Source: an uncultured Alphaproteobacteria bacterium (GTDB lineage: Bacteria > Pseudomonadota > Alphaproteobacteria > RF32 > CAG-239). From it: a stretch of 10,057 nt of DNA. This document shows positions 1 through 6,548 of this stretch, one piece after another. Position 1 is the first letter of the stretch, and every line of letters begins with the position of its first letter. The notes beneath the pieces were generated by a model that was given only the letters and a program-made list of their open reading frames with translations, had not been told where the DNA came from and made no database searches. The stretch covers positions 1 through 10,057 of the forward strand of contig CAKQTH010000021.1 in NCBI GenBank assembly GCA_934276635.1, written 5' to 3'. Both the position numbers and the translations under genes were made by a program.

Positions 1-116
1 TTTTTGAGATCTGCCCAGGTGCCGACTTCAATAGCGGCGTTGGCGCCACCTGCAAACGAAAGTCCGCAAATCGCACTTGTGGTTAAAAGAATTTTTTTGA
101 AAGCAAAAAAGCTCAT
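1..116 (-). CDS. N-terminus of an exported protein, partial, cut by the window edge
   Basis: Only the first 38 codons lie in the window. They start at the ATG read from 116 and run off the left edge. The residues form a classic Sec signal peptide: short positive region (FKK, 6-8), hydrophobic core (ILLTTSAICGLSFAGG), then ANA with likely cleavage after residue 27. The mature protein begins AIEVGTWADLK. An AGGGG ribosome site lies seven bases before the ATG. The 'GTWADLK' opening resembles the start of beta-helix or autotransporter-like passenger domains, which often read 'xTWxxLxxA'. With about ten mature residues visible this is only a guess, and any periplasmic, outer-membrane or secreted protein would fit. 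The gene appears to be read from the poly-G promoter at 213-242, which suits a surface protein whose expression is switched on and off. The reading frame and export signal are well supported; the function is unknown. Confidence 0.75.
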   Translation of the reverse strand, partial: MSFFAFKKILLTTSAICGLSFAGGANAAIEVGTWADLK

Positions 117-167
117 GGTTTTTCCCCTATAATATCTTAAAAATCAGCTTCATAAAAGACACAAAAC

Positions 168-184
168 AAATGGCAAAGCCATTT
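168..184 (-). promoter_or_regulatory. hairpin in the 5' leader of the exported-protein gene
   Basis: A perfect 7-base inverted repeat, AAATGGC and GCCATTT, is separated by three bases. It lies in the roughly 90-base leader between the predicted transcription start (about 206) and the ATG at 116. On the minus strand the stem is followed by GTTTTG, so it could act as a weak attenuator or simply stabilise the leader. The structure is visible in the sequence; its role is inferred. Confidence 0.4.
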
Positions 185-212
185 TGCCCATACCTTTTAT
201 TTTATGCGTTTC

Positions 213-242
213 AGTCTACCCCCCCCCGTAGAGGATTGTCAA
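213..242 (-). promoter_or_regulatory. promoter with a poly-G spacer, candidate phase-variable promoter
   Basis: Read on the minus strand, a perfect -35 box TTGACA (242-237) is followed by an 18-base spacer and the -10 box TAGACT (218-213). The last nine bases of the spacer are an unbroken run of G (227-219). Loss of one G would give the optimal 17-base spacing. Gain of one would give 19. The arrangement matches the poly-G spacer of Neisseria porA, where slippage of the run sets promoter strength. It drives the exported-protein gene at 116-1 and sits 21 bases past the aspS terminator. Confidence 0.6.
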
Positions 243-263
243 TATGATTTTTGTGATTCAATG

Positions 264-292
264 AAAAAGAGGTGAATTTCTTCACCTCTTTT
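264..292 (-). terminator. intrinsic terminator of aspS
   Basis: A perfect 12-base-pair stem (AAAAGAGGTGAA and its complement) closes a four-base loop that reads GAAA on the minus strand. The minus-strand 3' side ends in a T run (complement of A264-268). It begins 20 bases past the aspS stop codon. A GNRA-type loop and a long stem make this a strong terminator, isolating the downstream exported-protein gene from aspS read-through. Confidence 0.85.
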
Positions 293-312
293 GGTTTAGC
301 CTGTTGTCTGTC

Positions 313-2073
313 TTAGTCCGTAACAACTTTGATATGCAATTCTTTAAGCTGCTGCTCAGTCGGATAATTCGGCGCCTGCATCATCAAATCCTGCGCCTTG
401 CCGTTGAGCGGGAACGCAATCACATCGCGAATAATCTCTTCATCAAGCAAAAGCATAATCAGGCGGTCTACACCGAATGCGGAGCCCGCGTGCGGTGGTG
501 CGCCGTATTTGAACGCGCTAATCATTCCGCCGAATTTGCTGTCAACAATCTCTTTGCTGTAACCGGCGATTTCAAACGCTTTATACATAATTTCCGGTCT
601 GTGGTTTCTGACGCCGCCTGACAACAATTCCACACCGTTGCAGACAAGGTCATATTGATATGCCAAAATGTCAAACGGATTTTTGTTGCAAAGGCTTTCC
701 ATTCCGCCCTGCGGCATAGAGAACGGATTGTGCGAAAATTCTACCGCGCCGGTGTCTTCATTTTCTTCATAGAACGGAAAATCAACAACCCAGCAGATTT
801 TGAACGCGTTATGATCCACAAGACCTAAGTCTTCACCGAGTTTCAAACGCAATTTCCCGGCAAACTTGTTGAGAACATTGCTTTTTCCGGCAACAAAGAC
901 TGCGGCATCTCCGAGCTTTAAGCCCAGATGATTTTTAATTTCTTCAAATTTTTCTTCATTAAGCAATTTTGCAAAGCCTTTGTTTGAGCCCTGAGCCAAA
1001 GCCAGATATGCAATTCCGCCCATGTCGTTTTCTTTGGCGTATGCATCAAGCTTGTCAAAAAACGAACGAGGTTTTTCAGCCTGAGATGGCAAAACAATCG
1101 CTCTTATCTGCTCTCCGGCGGCAACTTTGCCGTCATAAACGCTGAAACCGGAGTTTCCGAACAGGCTTGTTACATCTGAAATAATCAGCGGGTTGCGCAA
1201 ATCGGGCTTGTCGGAACCGTATTTGAGCATTGCTTCTTTGAACGGAATATGCACAAACGGAGCATCGCTGACGGTTTTTCCGCGGCCGAATTCACGAAAG
1301 ATTGTGCCCAAACAATGTTCTATGTTTTCAAAAACATCTTCCTGCGTGGCAAAGCTCATCTCCATATCCATCTGATAAAATTCTCCAGGAGAACGGTCTG
1401 CGCGGGGGTCTTCATCACGAAAACACGGAGCAATCTGAAAATATTTATCAAAGCCCGAAATCATCAAAAGCTGCTTAAACTGTTGCGGAGCTTGCGGCAG
1501 GGCATAGAACTTTCCGGGGTTCAGACGAGACGGAACCAAAAAGTCGCGCGCGCCCTCCGGTGAAGAAGAGGTCAAAATCGGGGTCTGAAATTCGGTAAAT
1601 CCGCGCTCGCTCATCAGCTGACGGACGCGGGCAATAACCTTTGAACGGAACATAATGTTGTTGTGAACGCGTTCTTTTCGCAAATCCAAAAAGCGGTATT
1701 TCAGGCGCAATTCTTCCGGAGCGTCATCATCGCCGAAAACCTGAATCGGCAAAACTTCGGCCGCCGAATAAACTTCCATCTTTTCAACTTTAATCTCAAT
1801 ATCGCCAGTAGGCATATTTTTGTTGATGCTTTCTCTTTTGAGCACTTTGCCCTCAAAACCGACAACGCTTTCAACTCTGATTTCGTTGATTTTTTCAAAC
1901 AAATCGGAAGAGCTGTCAATTACACATTGCGTGATGCCGAAATGGTCGCGCAAGTCAATAAAACACAAATTTCCCAAATTTCTCTTTCTGTGTATCCAAC
2001 CGGCGAGTTTAACCTGCTTTCCGGCGTCTTCAATGCGGAGCTCGCCGCAGTTGTGAGTGCGATAAGTGTTCAT
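313..2073 (-). CDS. aspS: aspartate-tRNA ligase (AspRS), bacterial type
   Basis: Class II synthetase that charges tRNA with aspartate using ATP in the cytoplasm. The 586 residues match the usual bacterial length. An N-terminal OB-fold for anticodon binding spans about 18-105 (VKLAGWIHRKRNLGN). The catalytic domain carries SPEGARDFLVPSR (171-183), the QAPQQFKQLLM segment (194-204), motif 2 FRDEDPRADR (218-227) and motif 3 GAPPHAGSAFGVDR (from 524). A bacterial insertion domain lies between motifs 2 and 3. The extended RSPGEFYQMDMEMSF after motif 2 is like alphaproteobacterial enzymes. Whether it also charges tRNA-Asn cannot be told from sequence by eye. AGAGG at 2083-2079, five bases before the ATG, supports the start. 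The gene is transcribed divergently from rnd and ends in the hairpin at 264-292. Confidence 0.97.
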   Translation of the reverse strand: MNTYRTHNCGELRIEDAGKQVKLAGWIHRKRNLGNLCFIDLRDHFGITQCVIDSSSDLFEKINEIRVESVVGFEGKVLKRESINKNMPTGDIEIKVEKMEVYSAAEVLPIQVFGDDDAPEELRLKYRFLDLRKERVHNNIMFRSKVIARVRQLMSERGFTEFQTPILTSSSPEGARDFLVPSRLNPGKFYALPQAPQQFKQLLMISGFDKYFQIAPCFRDEDPRADRSPGEFYQMDMEMSFATQEDVFENIEHCLGTIFREFGRGKTVSDAPFVHIPFKEAMLKYGSDKPDLRNPLIISDVTSLFGNSGFSVYDGKVAAGEQIRAIVLPSQAEKPRSFFDKLDAYAKENDMGGIAYLALAQGSNKGFAKLLNEEKFEEIKNHLGLKLGDAAVFVAGKSNVLNKFAGKLRLKLGEDLGLVDHNAFKICWVVDFPFYEENEDTGAVEFSHNPFSMPQGGMESLCNKNPFDILAYQYDLVCNGVELLSGGVRNHRPEIMYKAFEIAGYSKEIVDSKFGGMISAFKYGAPPHAGSAFGVDRLIMLLLDEEIIRDVIAFPLNGKAQDLMMQAPNYPTEQQLKELHIKVVTD

Positions 2074-2204
2074 AAAAACCTCTTTTCTTATTAGTTCATA
2101 TCATATTTGCCATATTTAGACCGATTTATGATTAAAAGCAACAAAAAATTAAAAAAATATTAAGCTATGCGGCTTATGATTTTTGCCGAAAAAAGGAAGA
2201 ACAG
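2074..2204. promoter_or_regulatory. divergent promoter region between aspS and rnd
   Basis: This AT-rich 131-base spacer must hold the start signals for both genes. For aspS the best minus-strand candidate is TTGCTT (2141-2136), a 17-base spacer and a poor TAAATA -10 (2118-2113). For rnd a TATGAT (2175-2180) is visible but without a convincing -35. A short inverted repeat, TAAGC and GCTTA, lies at 2161-2176. The ribosome sites are clear: AGAGG for aspS and AGGAAG (2194-2199) for rnd. The exact promoters are uncertain. Confidence 0.35.
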
Positions 2205-3380
2205 ATGCTTTTGATTGATAATACGAAAAGTTTGCAGGATTTTTGCAAAACCATAGAAAATGAACAGTTTATTACGGTTGATTTGGAATTTTTGCGCGAA
2301 AAAACTTATTATGCGCAAATATGCCTGATTCAAATCGGCAGCAAAAACGGCGCGGCGATTGTGGACCCGCTGGCAAAAGAGCTGGATATGTCGCCCTTTT
2401 GGGAAATTATGCAAAATGAAAAAATTGTGAAGGTTTTTCATTCGGGCCGGCAGGATATTGAAATTTTATTCAACCTCAGCGGACATATTCCGTCTCCGAT
2501 TTTTGATACGCAGATTGCGGCGATGGTGTGCGGTTTCGGCGAATATATCAGCTATGAAAATCTGGTGCATATTCTGCTCGGACGCGAACTTGACAAGACT
2601 TGCCGCCTGACAAACTGGATGGCAAGACCGCTTGATGAAAAACAGCTGGAATATGCTCTTTGCGATGTGACGCATCTGGTTGATGTTTATGAAAAATTGC
2701 GCGAGATCCTGCAAAAAAACGGACACTTGCATTGGGCAGATGAAGAAGTCAGAGTTTTGCAAACGCCATCGTCATATGTCGTAAAACCGGAAGAAGCCTG
2801 GCTCAAAATTAAGCACTCGTCGCACAATCCGCATTTTTTGAGAGTTTTGCAAAGGTTGGCGGAGTGGCGTGAAAAACGCGCTCAGTCGCACAATATCCCG
2901 CGCCAGATGATAATTAAAGACGACTGTTTGTCTTCTATTGCGGCGATGATGCCGAAAACCGAGGCGCAGCTGGCACAAGTCAGAAATATGCGCAAAGATA
3001 TCTTAAACGGCAAATTAGCGGAAGAAATTTTGCAGGTTGTGGCATCGGCTCAGCAGGAAAGCGGGCTGAAACTTTCGAAAGACGAAAAGGGAGTTTCGCT
3101 ACATTCTTCCGGAGCTCAGCTGTATGAGCTTTTGAAAACCATGCTGAAAATTATCGGCCAGAAAGAAGGCGTTGTTTCTCGTCTGATTGCAAGCGATGAC
3201 GACCTGAAAAAAATGGCGATGTTTGAACAAGACGCAAAAAATCCGGCATTTAAGGGCTGGAGAAACGAAATTTTCGGACAGAAAGCAAAGTTGTTGAGAG
3301 AAGGCAAAATTTTTGTTTGTTATAATTGCGCAAAACACTGCATAGATTTTTTAGAAAATGAAACAAAAGAAAACGCCTGA
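2205..3380 (+). CDS. rnd: ribonuclease D, 3'-5' exoribonuclease
   Basis: Trims the 3' ends of tRNA precursors and other small stable RNAs in the cytoplasm. The DEDDy exonuclease domain occupies about 1-170, with all catalytic residues visible: D26 and E28 in VDLEF, D84 in FHSGRQD, and Y150 and D154 in YALCD. These closely match the spacing of E. coli RNase D. A W-x-x-I-K plus helical HRDC domain follows at about 195-290 (LRVLQRLAEWREKRAQ, then IPRQMIIKDD). The 391 residues are near the usual length. The last 20 residues contain three cysteines in a C-x2-C-x3-C pattern (372, 375, 379), which I do not know from the family. AGGAAG six bases before the ATG fixes the start. The gene lies back to back with aspS, and its stop codon sits inside its terminator. 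Confidence 0.95.
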   Translation: MLLIDNTKSLQDFCKTIENEQFITVDLEFLREKTYYAQICLIQIGSKNGAAIVDPLAKELDMSPFWEIMQNEKIVKVFHSGRQDIEILFNLSGHIPSPIFDTQIAAMVCGFGEYISYENLVHILLGRELDKTCRLTNWMARPLDEKQLEYALCDVTHLVDVYEKLREILQKNGHLHWADEEVRVLQTPSSYVVKPEEAWLKIKHSSHNPHFLRVLQRLAEWREKRAQSHNIPRQMIIKDDCLSSIAAMMPKTEAQLAQVRNMRKDILNGKLAEEILQVVASAQQESGLKLSKDEKGVSLHSSGAQLYELLKTMLKIIGQKEGVVSRLIASDDDLKKMAMFEQDAKNPAFKGWRNEIFGQKAKLLREGKIFVCYNCAKHCIDFLENETKENA

Positions 3381-3395
3381 TATCAGGCGTTTTTT
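3370..3395. terminator. palindromic terminator shared by rnd and the convergent arsR-type gene
   Basis: A perfect 24-base palindrome (3370-3393) contains the rnd stop codon TGA at 3378-3380 and runs into six T (3390-3395). On the opposite strand the stem ends in TTTTCTTTTG, so it can also stop transcription coming from the convergent regulator gene, whose end is 15 bases away. A stem of AAAACGCC with an eight-base self-complementary loop is the likely fold. Confidence 0.85.
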
Positions 3396-3407
3396 GTGAG
3401 AGAAAGT

Positions 3408-3689
3408 TTATTTGCCGTAAATCCGGAGCAATTCGTTCAGAACAGCGCGGACATTGTCATCGCTCAGAGAATAAAATATGGTTTGCGCACTTCGTCTGGT
3501 CTTTACGATTTTGGCTTTGCGCAAAATTGCCAGATGTTGAGACAGTGCTGACTGGCTGAGTTTTACGGCGCGTTCGAGCTGTCCGACACTCAGCTCGTCT
3601 TCGGACAAAATATATAATATCTCAAGCCTTTTTACATTGCCGAGTGTTTTTAAGATATCAGCACATTTTGTCAGCGTAAAATTTTTCAT
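3408..3689 (-). CDS. ArsR-family winged-helix transcriptional regulator
   Basis: A small DNA-binding repressor of 93 residues. The helix-turn-helix runs VGQLERAVKLSQSALSQHL (35-53), with the recognition helix at 45-56, followed by the wing RRSAQTIFYSL (65-75). The VxLSQSALSQHLxxLR and QTIFYSL strings resemble the BigR/YgaV branch, which senses sulfide or redox state. However, this protein has a single cysteine (C9), and the alpha-3 position has tyrosine (Y26) where that branch and the metal sensors carry cysteines. The signal it responds to is therefore unknown. The frame could extend 23 codons upstream, but the ATG at 3689 has a GGAG about nine bases upstream and begins where the family homology begins, so I chose it. 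It is transcribed divergently from cpoB across 185 bases and may control itself, that operon, or neither. Confidence 0.9.
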   Translation of the reverse strand: MKNFTLTKCADILKTLGNVKRLEILYILSEDELSVGQLERAVKLSQSALSQHLAILRKAKIVKTRRSAQTIFYSLSDDNVRAVLNELLRIYGK

Positions 3690-3874
3690 ATTGTTTTTCT
3701 CCACATACAATATAGCATATTTTTTTGTAAAAAACACCTGAATAGAAATAATTTCCATATAAACTTAAGTTTTATATAACTGCAATTTTGCAAAGTTTTT
3801 GTGCTTGTATTTTGCGCGGTTATATTATATATTCGGCATAATCTTATAAATATGTCAAAAAGAGGAATAAAAAT
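3690..3874. promoter_or_regulatory. divergent regulatory region between the ArsR-type gene and cpoB
   Basis: A very AT-rich spacer. For cpoB a usable promoter is TTGTAT (3805-3810), a 17-base gap and TATATT (3828-3833). For the regulator the minus strand shows TATATT within an imperfect inverted repeat (plus strand ACATACAATATAGCATAT, about 3703-3720) close to its ribosome site. Such a position would suit an autoregulatory operator. AGAGGA at 3861-3866 is the cpoB ribosome site. The promoter boxes are moderate matches and the operator is a guess. Confidence 0.35.
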
Positions 3875-4756
3875 ATGAAATTTGCAAAAGTTGTTTTTTC
3901 GCTTTGCCTTCTGGCGCCGATAAGCGCGGTATATGCGCAAGATGTAGCTTATCTTCAAGATGAGATGAACGCAATCAGAGAAGATTTGAAAATTTTACAA
4001 AGACAGGTTTATCGCCGCAGCAATCAGGAAAGTGCTCAAATTCCGGCACAGGTGGTTCAGGCCGTTTCTGCGGACGAGCCGATAAGCGATGTCAAAAAAA
4101 TGGGCGAATATGACCAGATGATACGCGATATGAACGGAAAAATCGATGAGCTGGAATATAAGGTAAAACAACTTGAAAGCAAACTTGACACAATCAACAA
4201 CGATATTGATGTCCGCTTTAAGCTGCTTGAAGGAAAGCCGATTACTTCCGGTATCGGAACCGCGGCCGCTCCGGTGCAAAAATATGATACGACGGCAGTC
4301 AATGCTCCGAAATTTGTGGCCGGAGATGCCGTATACGGCGAAAGTCTGAGCCCGCTGCGTACGCAAAATACATCGGCTGAAACAATTTATAAAACTGGAC
4401 TTGAGGCGCTGAAGGCGAAAAATTATACTGCCGCATCGGAAAACTTTAAGACTGTGATTTCAAGCTATCCGAACGATAAATTGGCCGGAAACGCACAATA
4501 TTGGCTCGGAGAAGTTTTTTATGCGCAAAAAGACTACAAAAACGCGGCGATTTCTTTTGCCGGAGGATATCAAAAATACAAGGATAATCCGAAAGCGGCG
4601 GACAGCCTCTTTAAGCTCGGAATGTCAATGCTCGGGCTGAACAAAAAAGACGAGGCATGCAGCGCGTTTACAAATTTAGCGGCGGAATTTCCGGCAGCAT
4701 CAGAAGAACTCAAAAACAGAGCCAAAGATGAAGCCTCAAAACTCGAGTGCAAATAG
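3875..4756 (+). CDS. cpoB: CpoB/YbgF-like periplasmic coordinator protein
   Basis: A periplasmic protein that in E. coli links the Tol-Pal machine to PBP1B, coordinating outer-membrane constriction with septal peptidoglycan synthesis. Visible here are a signal peptide (1-21, cleavage after AVYA), a coiled-coil segment at 24-48 (YLQDEMNAIREDLKILQRQ), a second coiled coil at 80-118, and a flexible linker rich in Ala, Pro and Thr. Three TPR-like helical pairs follow at about 168-292 (YKTGLEALKAKNYTAASENF, then QYWLGEVFYAQKDYKNAAISF, then LFKLGMSMLGLNKKDEACSAF). The 293 residues fit the family. AGAGGA eight bases before the ATG supports the start. It overlaps or abuts tilS. In many alphaproteobacteria this gene follows tolB-pal; here a regulator lies upstream instead. 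Confidence 0.9.
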   Translation: MKFAKVVFSLCLLAPISAVYAQDVAYLQDEMNAIREDLKILQRQVYRRSNQESAQIPAQVVQAVSADEPISDVKKMGEYDQMIRDMNGKIDELEYKVKQLESKLDTINNDIDVRFKLLEGKPITSGIGTAAAPVQKYDTTAVNAPKFVAGDAVYGESLSPLRTQNTSAETIYKTGLEALKAKNYTAASENFKTVISSYPNDKLAGNAQYWLGEVFYAQKDYKNAAISFAGGYQKYKDNPKAADSLFKLGMSMLGLNKKDEACSAFTNLAAEFPAASEELKNRAKDEASKLECK

Positions 4757-5829
4757 TGCTGAAATTTTTGCGTGAACATAAAATTGAAGACAAAGTTATC
4801 GCGGTCGGAGTTTCCGGCGGCGCGGATTCTCTTGCGCTTGCGCTGTGGGCGGTCGAAAATGCAAAAAGCTGCGGGATAAAAATTGTTGCGCTGACGGTTG
4901 ACCACGGGCTGCGTCCGGAATCTTCCGACGAGGCGCAATATGTGGCAAAAATTTTGCAAAATTTCGGTGTTGAGCATCACATTTTGGTATGGAAAGGGAA
5001 AAAGCCCGAAACCGGAATTGAAGAAGCGGCCAGAATAGCCCGTTACAATTTGATAAAAAACTGGTGCTTTGAACACAATATCGGCTCGCTGATGGTCGCG
5101 CATCATCTTTTGGATCAGGCCGAAACATTTTTTATGCGCATTCATCGCGGGAGTGGGCTTGACGGGTTGTGCGGTATGTCTGCGGTCAGCAGCTATGAGG
5201 GATTGAAAATTCTGCGCCCGTTTTTGCATAAGCACCCTGATGAAATGAAAGAATATCTGCGCGGCAAAAATATTAAATGGGTGGAAGATTCTTCCAATCA
5301 AAACGAAGATTTTCTACGTGTGAAAATTCGCAAATTTTTGCCGATTTTGGAACAAAAAACCGGAATTTCAGCGCAAAAAATCGTAAAAACGATGGATACT
5401 TTGGCTTGCAGCCGTTCATATATTGAGGCGCAGACCGAAAAGTTTATGCAAAATAACTGCCGGTTTATAGTAGATTGCGCAATCGGTGTTTCGCAAAGCA
5501 ATCTGGCAAATTTGCATCGTGAAATCATATATCGTTTTTTGGCGGAGGCGCTGAAAAAAATCGGAAACCGGACATATCAGCCGCGGGCGGAAGATTTGCT
5601 CAGGCTGAGTGAAAAAATTCTGCTTGATGATTTTTGCGGTGCGACACTTGCCGATTGCGAAATTTTTAAGCATCGGAACAGAATTTGGATAATTCCCGAG
5701 GCAAAAAATCTGCCGATGCCGACAAAATCGCAATGGGAAGAATTTTTGCAAAAAAATCCGCAGTTTGCAAGACTGGATATGTCCGGAAAATTGAAAAGAA
5801 TATTGTATCATAACGGAGGCACCCGATGA
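4747..5829 (+). CDS. tilS: tRNA(Ile)-lysidine synthase
   Basis: Attaches lysine to C34 of the CAU-anticodon tRNA-Ile using ATP, so that it reads AUA codons. The PP-loop SGGADS is at 23-28, followed by VDHGLRPES (about 53-61), an ARIARY segment, the HHxxDQAET motif (119-127) with the RGSGLDGLCGM string, and EDSSNQNEDFLRVKIR. The usual HHxDDQ has leucine at 122 in place of the first aspartate. At 360 residues it is shorter than the E. coli enzyme (about 430) and appears to lack the far C-terminal domain, as in compact family members. No ribosome site is obvious. GTG at 4747 overlaps cpoB by ten bases, and GTG at 4756, overlapping the cpoB stop as TAGTG, is an equally good start. It overlaps mlaC by four bases (ATGA), so the three genes are probably translationally coupled. 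Confidence 0.95.
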   Translation: MQIVLKFLREHKIEDKVIAVGVSGGADSLALALWAVENAKSCGIKIVALTVDHGLRPESSDEAQYVAKILQNFGVEHHILVWKGKKPETGIEEAARIARYNLIKNWCFEHNIGSLMVAHHLLDQAETFFMRIHRGSGLDGLCGMSAVSSYEGLKILRPFLHKHPDEMKEYLRGKNIKWVEDSSNQNEDFLRVKIRKFLPILEQKTGISAQKIVKTMDTLACSRSYIEAQTEKFMQNNCRFIVDCAIGVSQSNLANLHREIIYRFLAEALKKIGNRTYQPRAEDLLRLSEKILLDDFCGATLADCEIFKHRNRIWIIPEAKNLPMPTKSQWEEFLQKNPQFARLDMSGKLKRILYHNGGTR

Positions 5830-6473
5830 AAAAATTGTTTGCTGCCGCGGCATTTGTTTTTTTGTTTGCGCAGAATTTGTTTGCCGCGCCTGAAACTGCG
5901 CAGATTTCCGCAAAAGAGGCCTCTGATTGGGCAACCAAAAAAGGCTCTGAGATTTTGAATATTATTTCTGAGCCGCTCAGCTCCGACAAATATCAAAGGC
6001 TGGACAACATTATGCTGAATGATGTTGATTTGCCGTATATCGCGCGATTTGTCGTCGGAAAATATTGGAAAAAAATGACGTCCGAGCAGCAGGAACAATA
6101 TCTTGAAATGTTCAACAGCTATATTTTGGGAGTTTATAAAACTTTTCCGCTTGAGTTTGACAGCAGCGCCATAAAATATAAGGTAGAAAAAGTTGAGCCG
6201 AAAAAAAAATCGGCGGACATTTTTATGTCTGTGAAAATCGAGGGTGTAACAACTTCAAGCGACAATCCGGACAGCGCGATAGAGGTTGTTTTTAAGGTGC
6301 ATAAAAGCGACAAAAAATTGAAATTGATTGATATGAAAATTGCAAACAGCAGTCTTTTGCAAACTTATCGCACAAAGTTTTATGACCTGATTTTGAAAGA
6401 CGAAGAAGAGATGGAATGGTTTTTGGAAGATTTTGAGCTTTGGATTCCGAACACGGATAAAGCCGAAGAGTGA
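5826..6473 (+). CDS. mlaC: MlaC/Ttg2D-type periplasmic phospholipid-binding protein
   Basis: A member of the family that carries phospholipids between the outer membrane and the inner-membrane MlaFEDB transporter. A signal peptide covers residues 1-20 (KK, hydrophobic FAAAAFVFLFA, cleavage after LFA). The family hallmark VDLPYIARFVVGKYW is at 67-81, followed by MTSEQQEQYLEMFNSYILGVY, a beta-rich core (YKVEKVEPKKKSADIFMSVKI) and a C-terminal segment near SSLLQTYRTKFYDLI. The 215 residues are the normal size. GGAGG at 5815-5819 gives a strong ribosome site for the ATG, which overlaps the tilS stop. No other mla genes lie nearby, so its partners must be encoded elsewhere. A run of nine A (6201-6209) encodes three lysines and could slip. 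The start and family are well supported; its exact lipid partner is inferred. Confidence 0.9.
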   Translation: MKKLFAAAAFVFLFAQNLFAAPETAQISAKEASDWATKKGSEILNIISEPLSSDKYQRLDNIMLNDVDLPYIARFVVGKYWKKMTSEQQEQYLEMFNSYILGVYKTFPLEFDSSAIKYKVEKVEPKKKSADIFMSVKIEGVTTSSDNPDSAIEVVFKVHKSDKKLKLIDMKIANSSLLQTYRTKFYDLILKDEEEMEWFLEDFELWIPNTDKAEE

Positions 6474-6519
6474 TTTTTGCGCAAAATTTGCTTGAATTTA
6501 TTGCAATAAGTTTATAAAG

Positions 6520-6547
6520 TTGAGAAAAAACATAATTTGAGAAAAAA
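6520..6547 (+). repeat. short direct repeat in the gltX leader
   Basis: TTGAGAAAAAA occurs twice with a 17-base period (6520-6530 and 6537-6547), the second copy ending one base before the gltX ATG. The GAG in the second copy may act as a weak ribosome site. The 75-base spacer between mlaC and gltX shows a TATAAA (6513-6518) without a well-spaced -35 and no clear terminator, so gltX may be read partly from the upstream operon. Confidence 0.4.
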
Positions 6548-6548
6548 G

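Noticed and set aside
117..160. TATTAT near 127-132 (minus strand) as the promoter of the exported-protein gene
   Set aside because: No -35 box at a proper distance, and it would leave almost no leader. The TTGACA/TAGACT pair is better.
304..621. Plus-strand open frame of 105 residues over the end of aspS
   Set aside because: It is antisense to the conserved C-terminal part of AspRS, including motif 3, and has no ribosome site.
3690..3758. N-terminal extension of the ArsR-type protein to 3758
   Set aside because: The 23 extra residues are unlike the family and run through the promoter region. GGAG precedes the ATG at 3689.
4570..5301. Long minus-strand open frame (243 residues) across cpoB and tilS
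   Set aside because: It lies antisense to two genes with clear family motifs, and its product is low in recognisable structure. It is a shadow of their codon bias.
6475..6486. TTTTGCGCAAAA palindrome just after mlaC as a terminator
   Set aside because: The stem is short and AT-rich with no loop and no T run after it. The same GCGCAAA string recurs many times in coding sequence here and reflects base preference.
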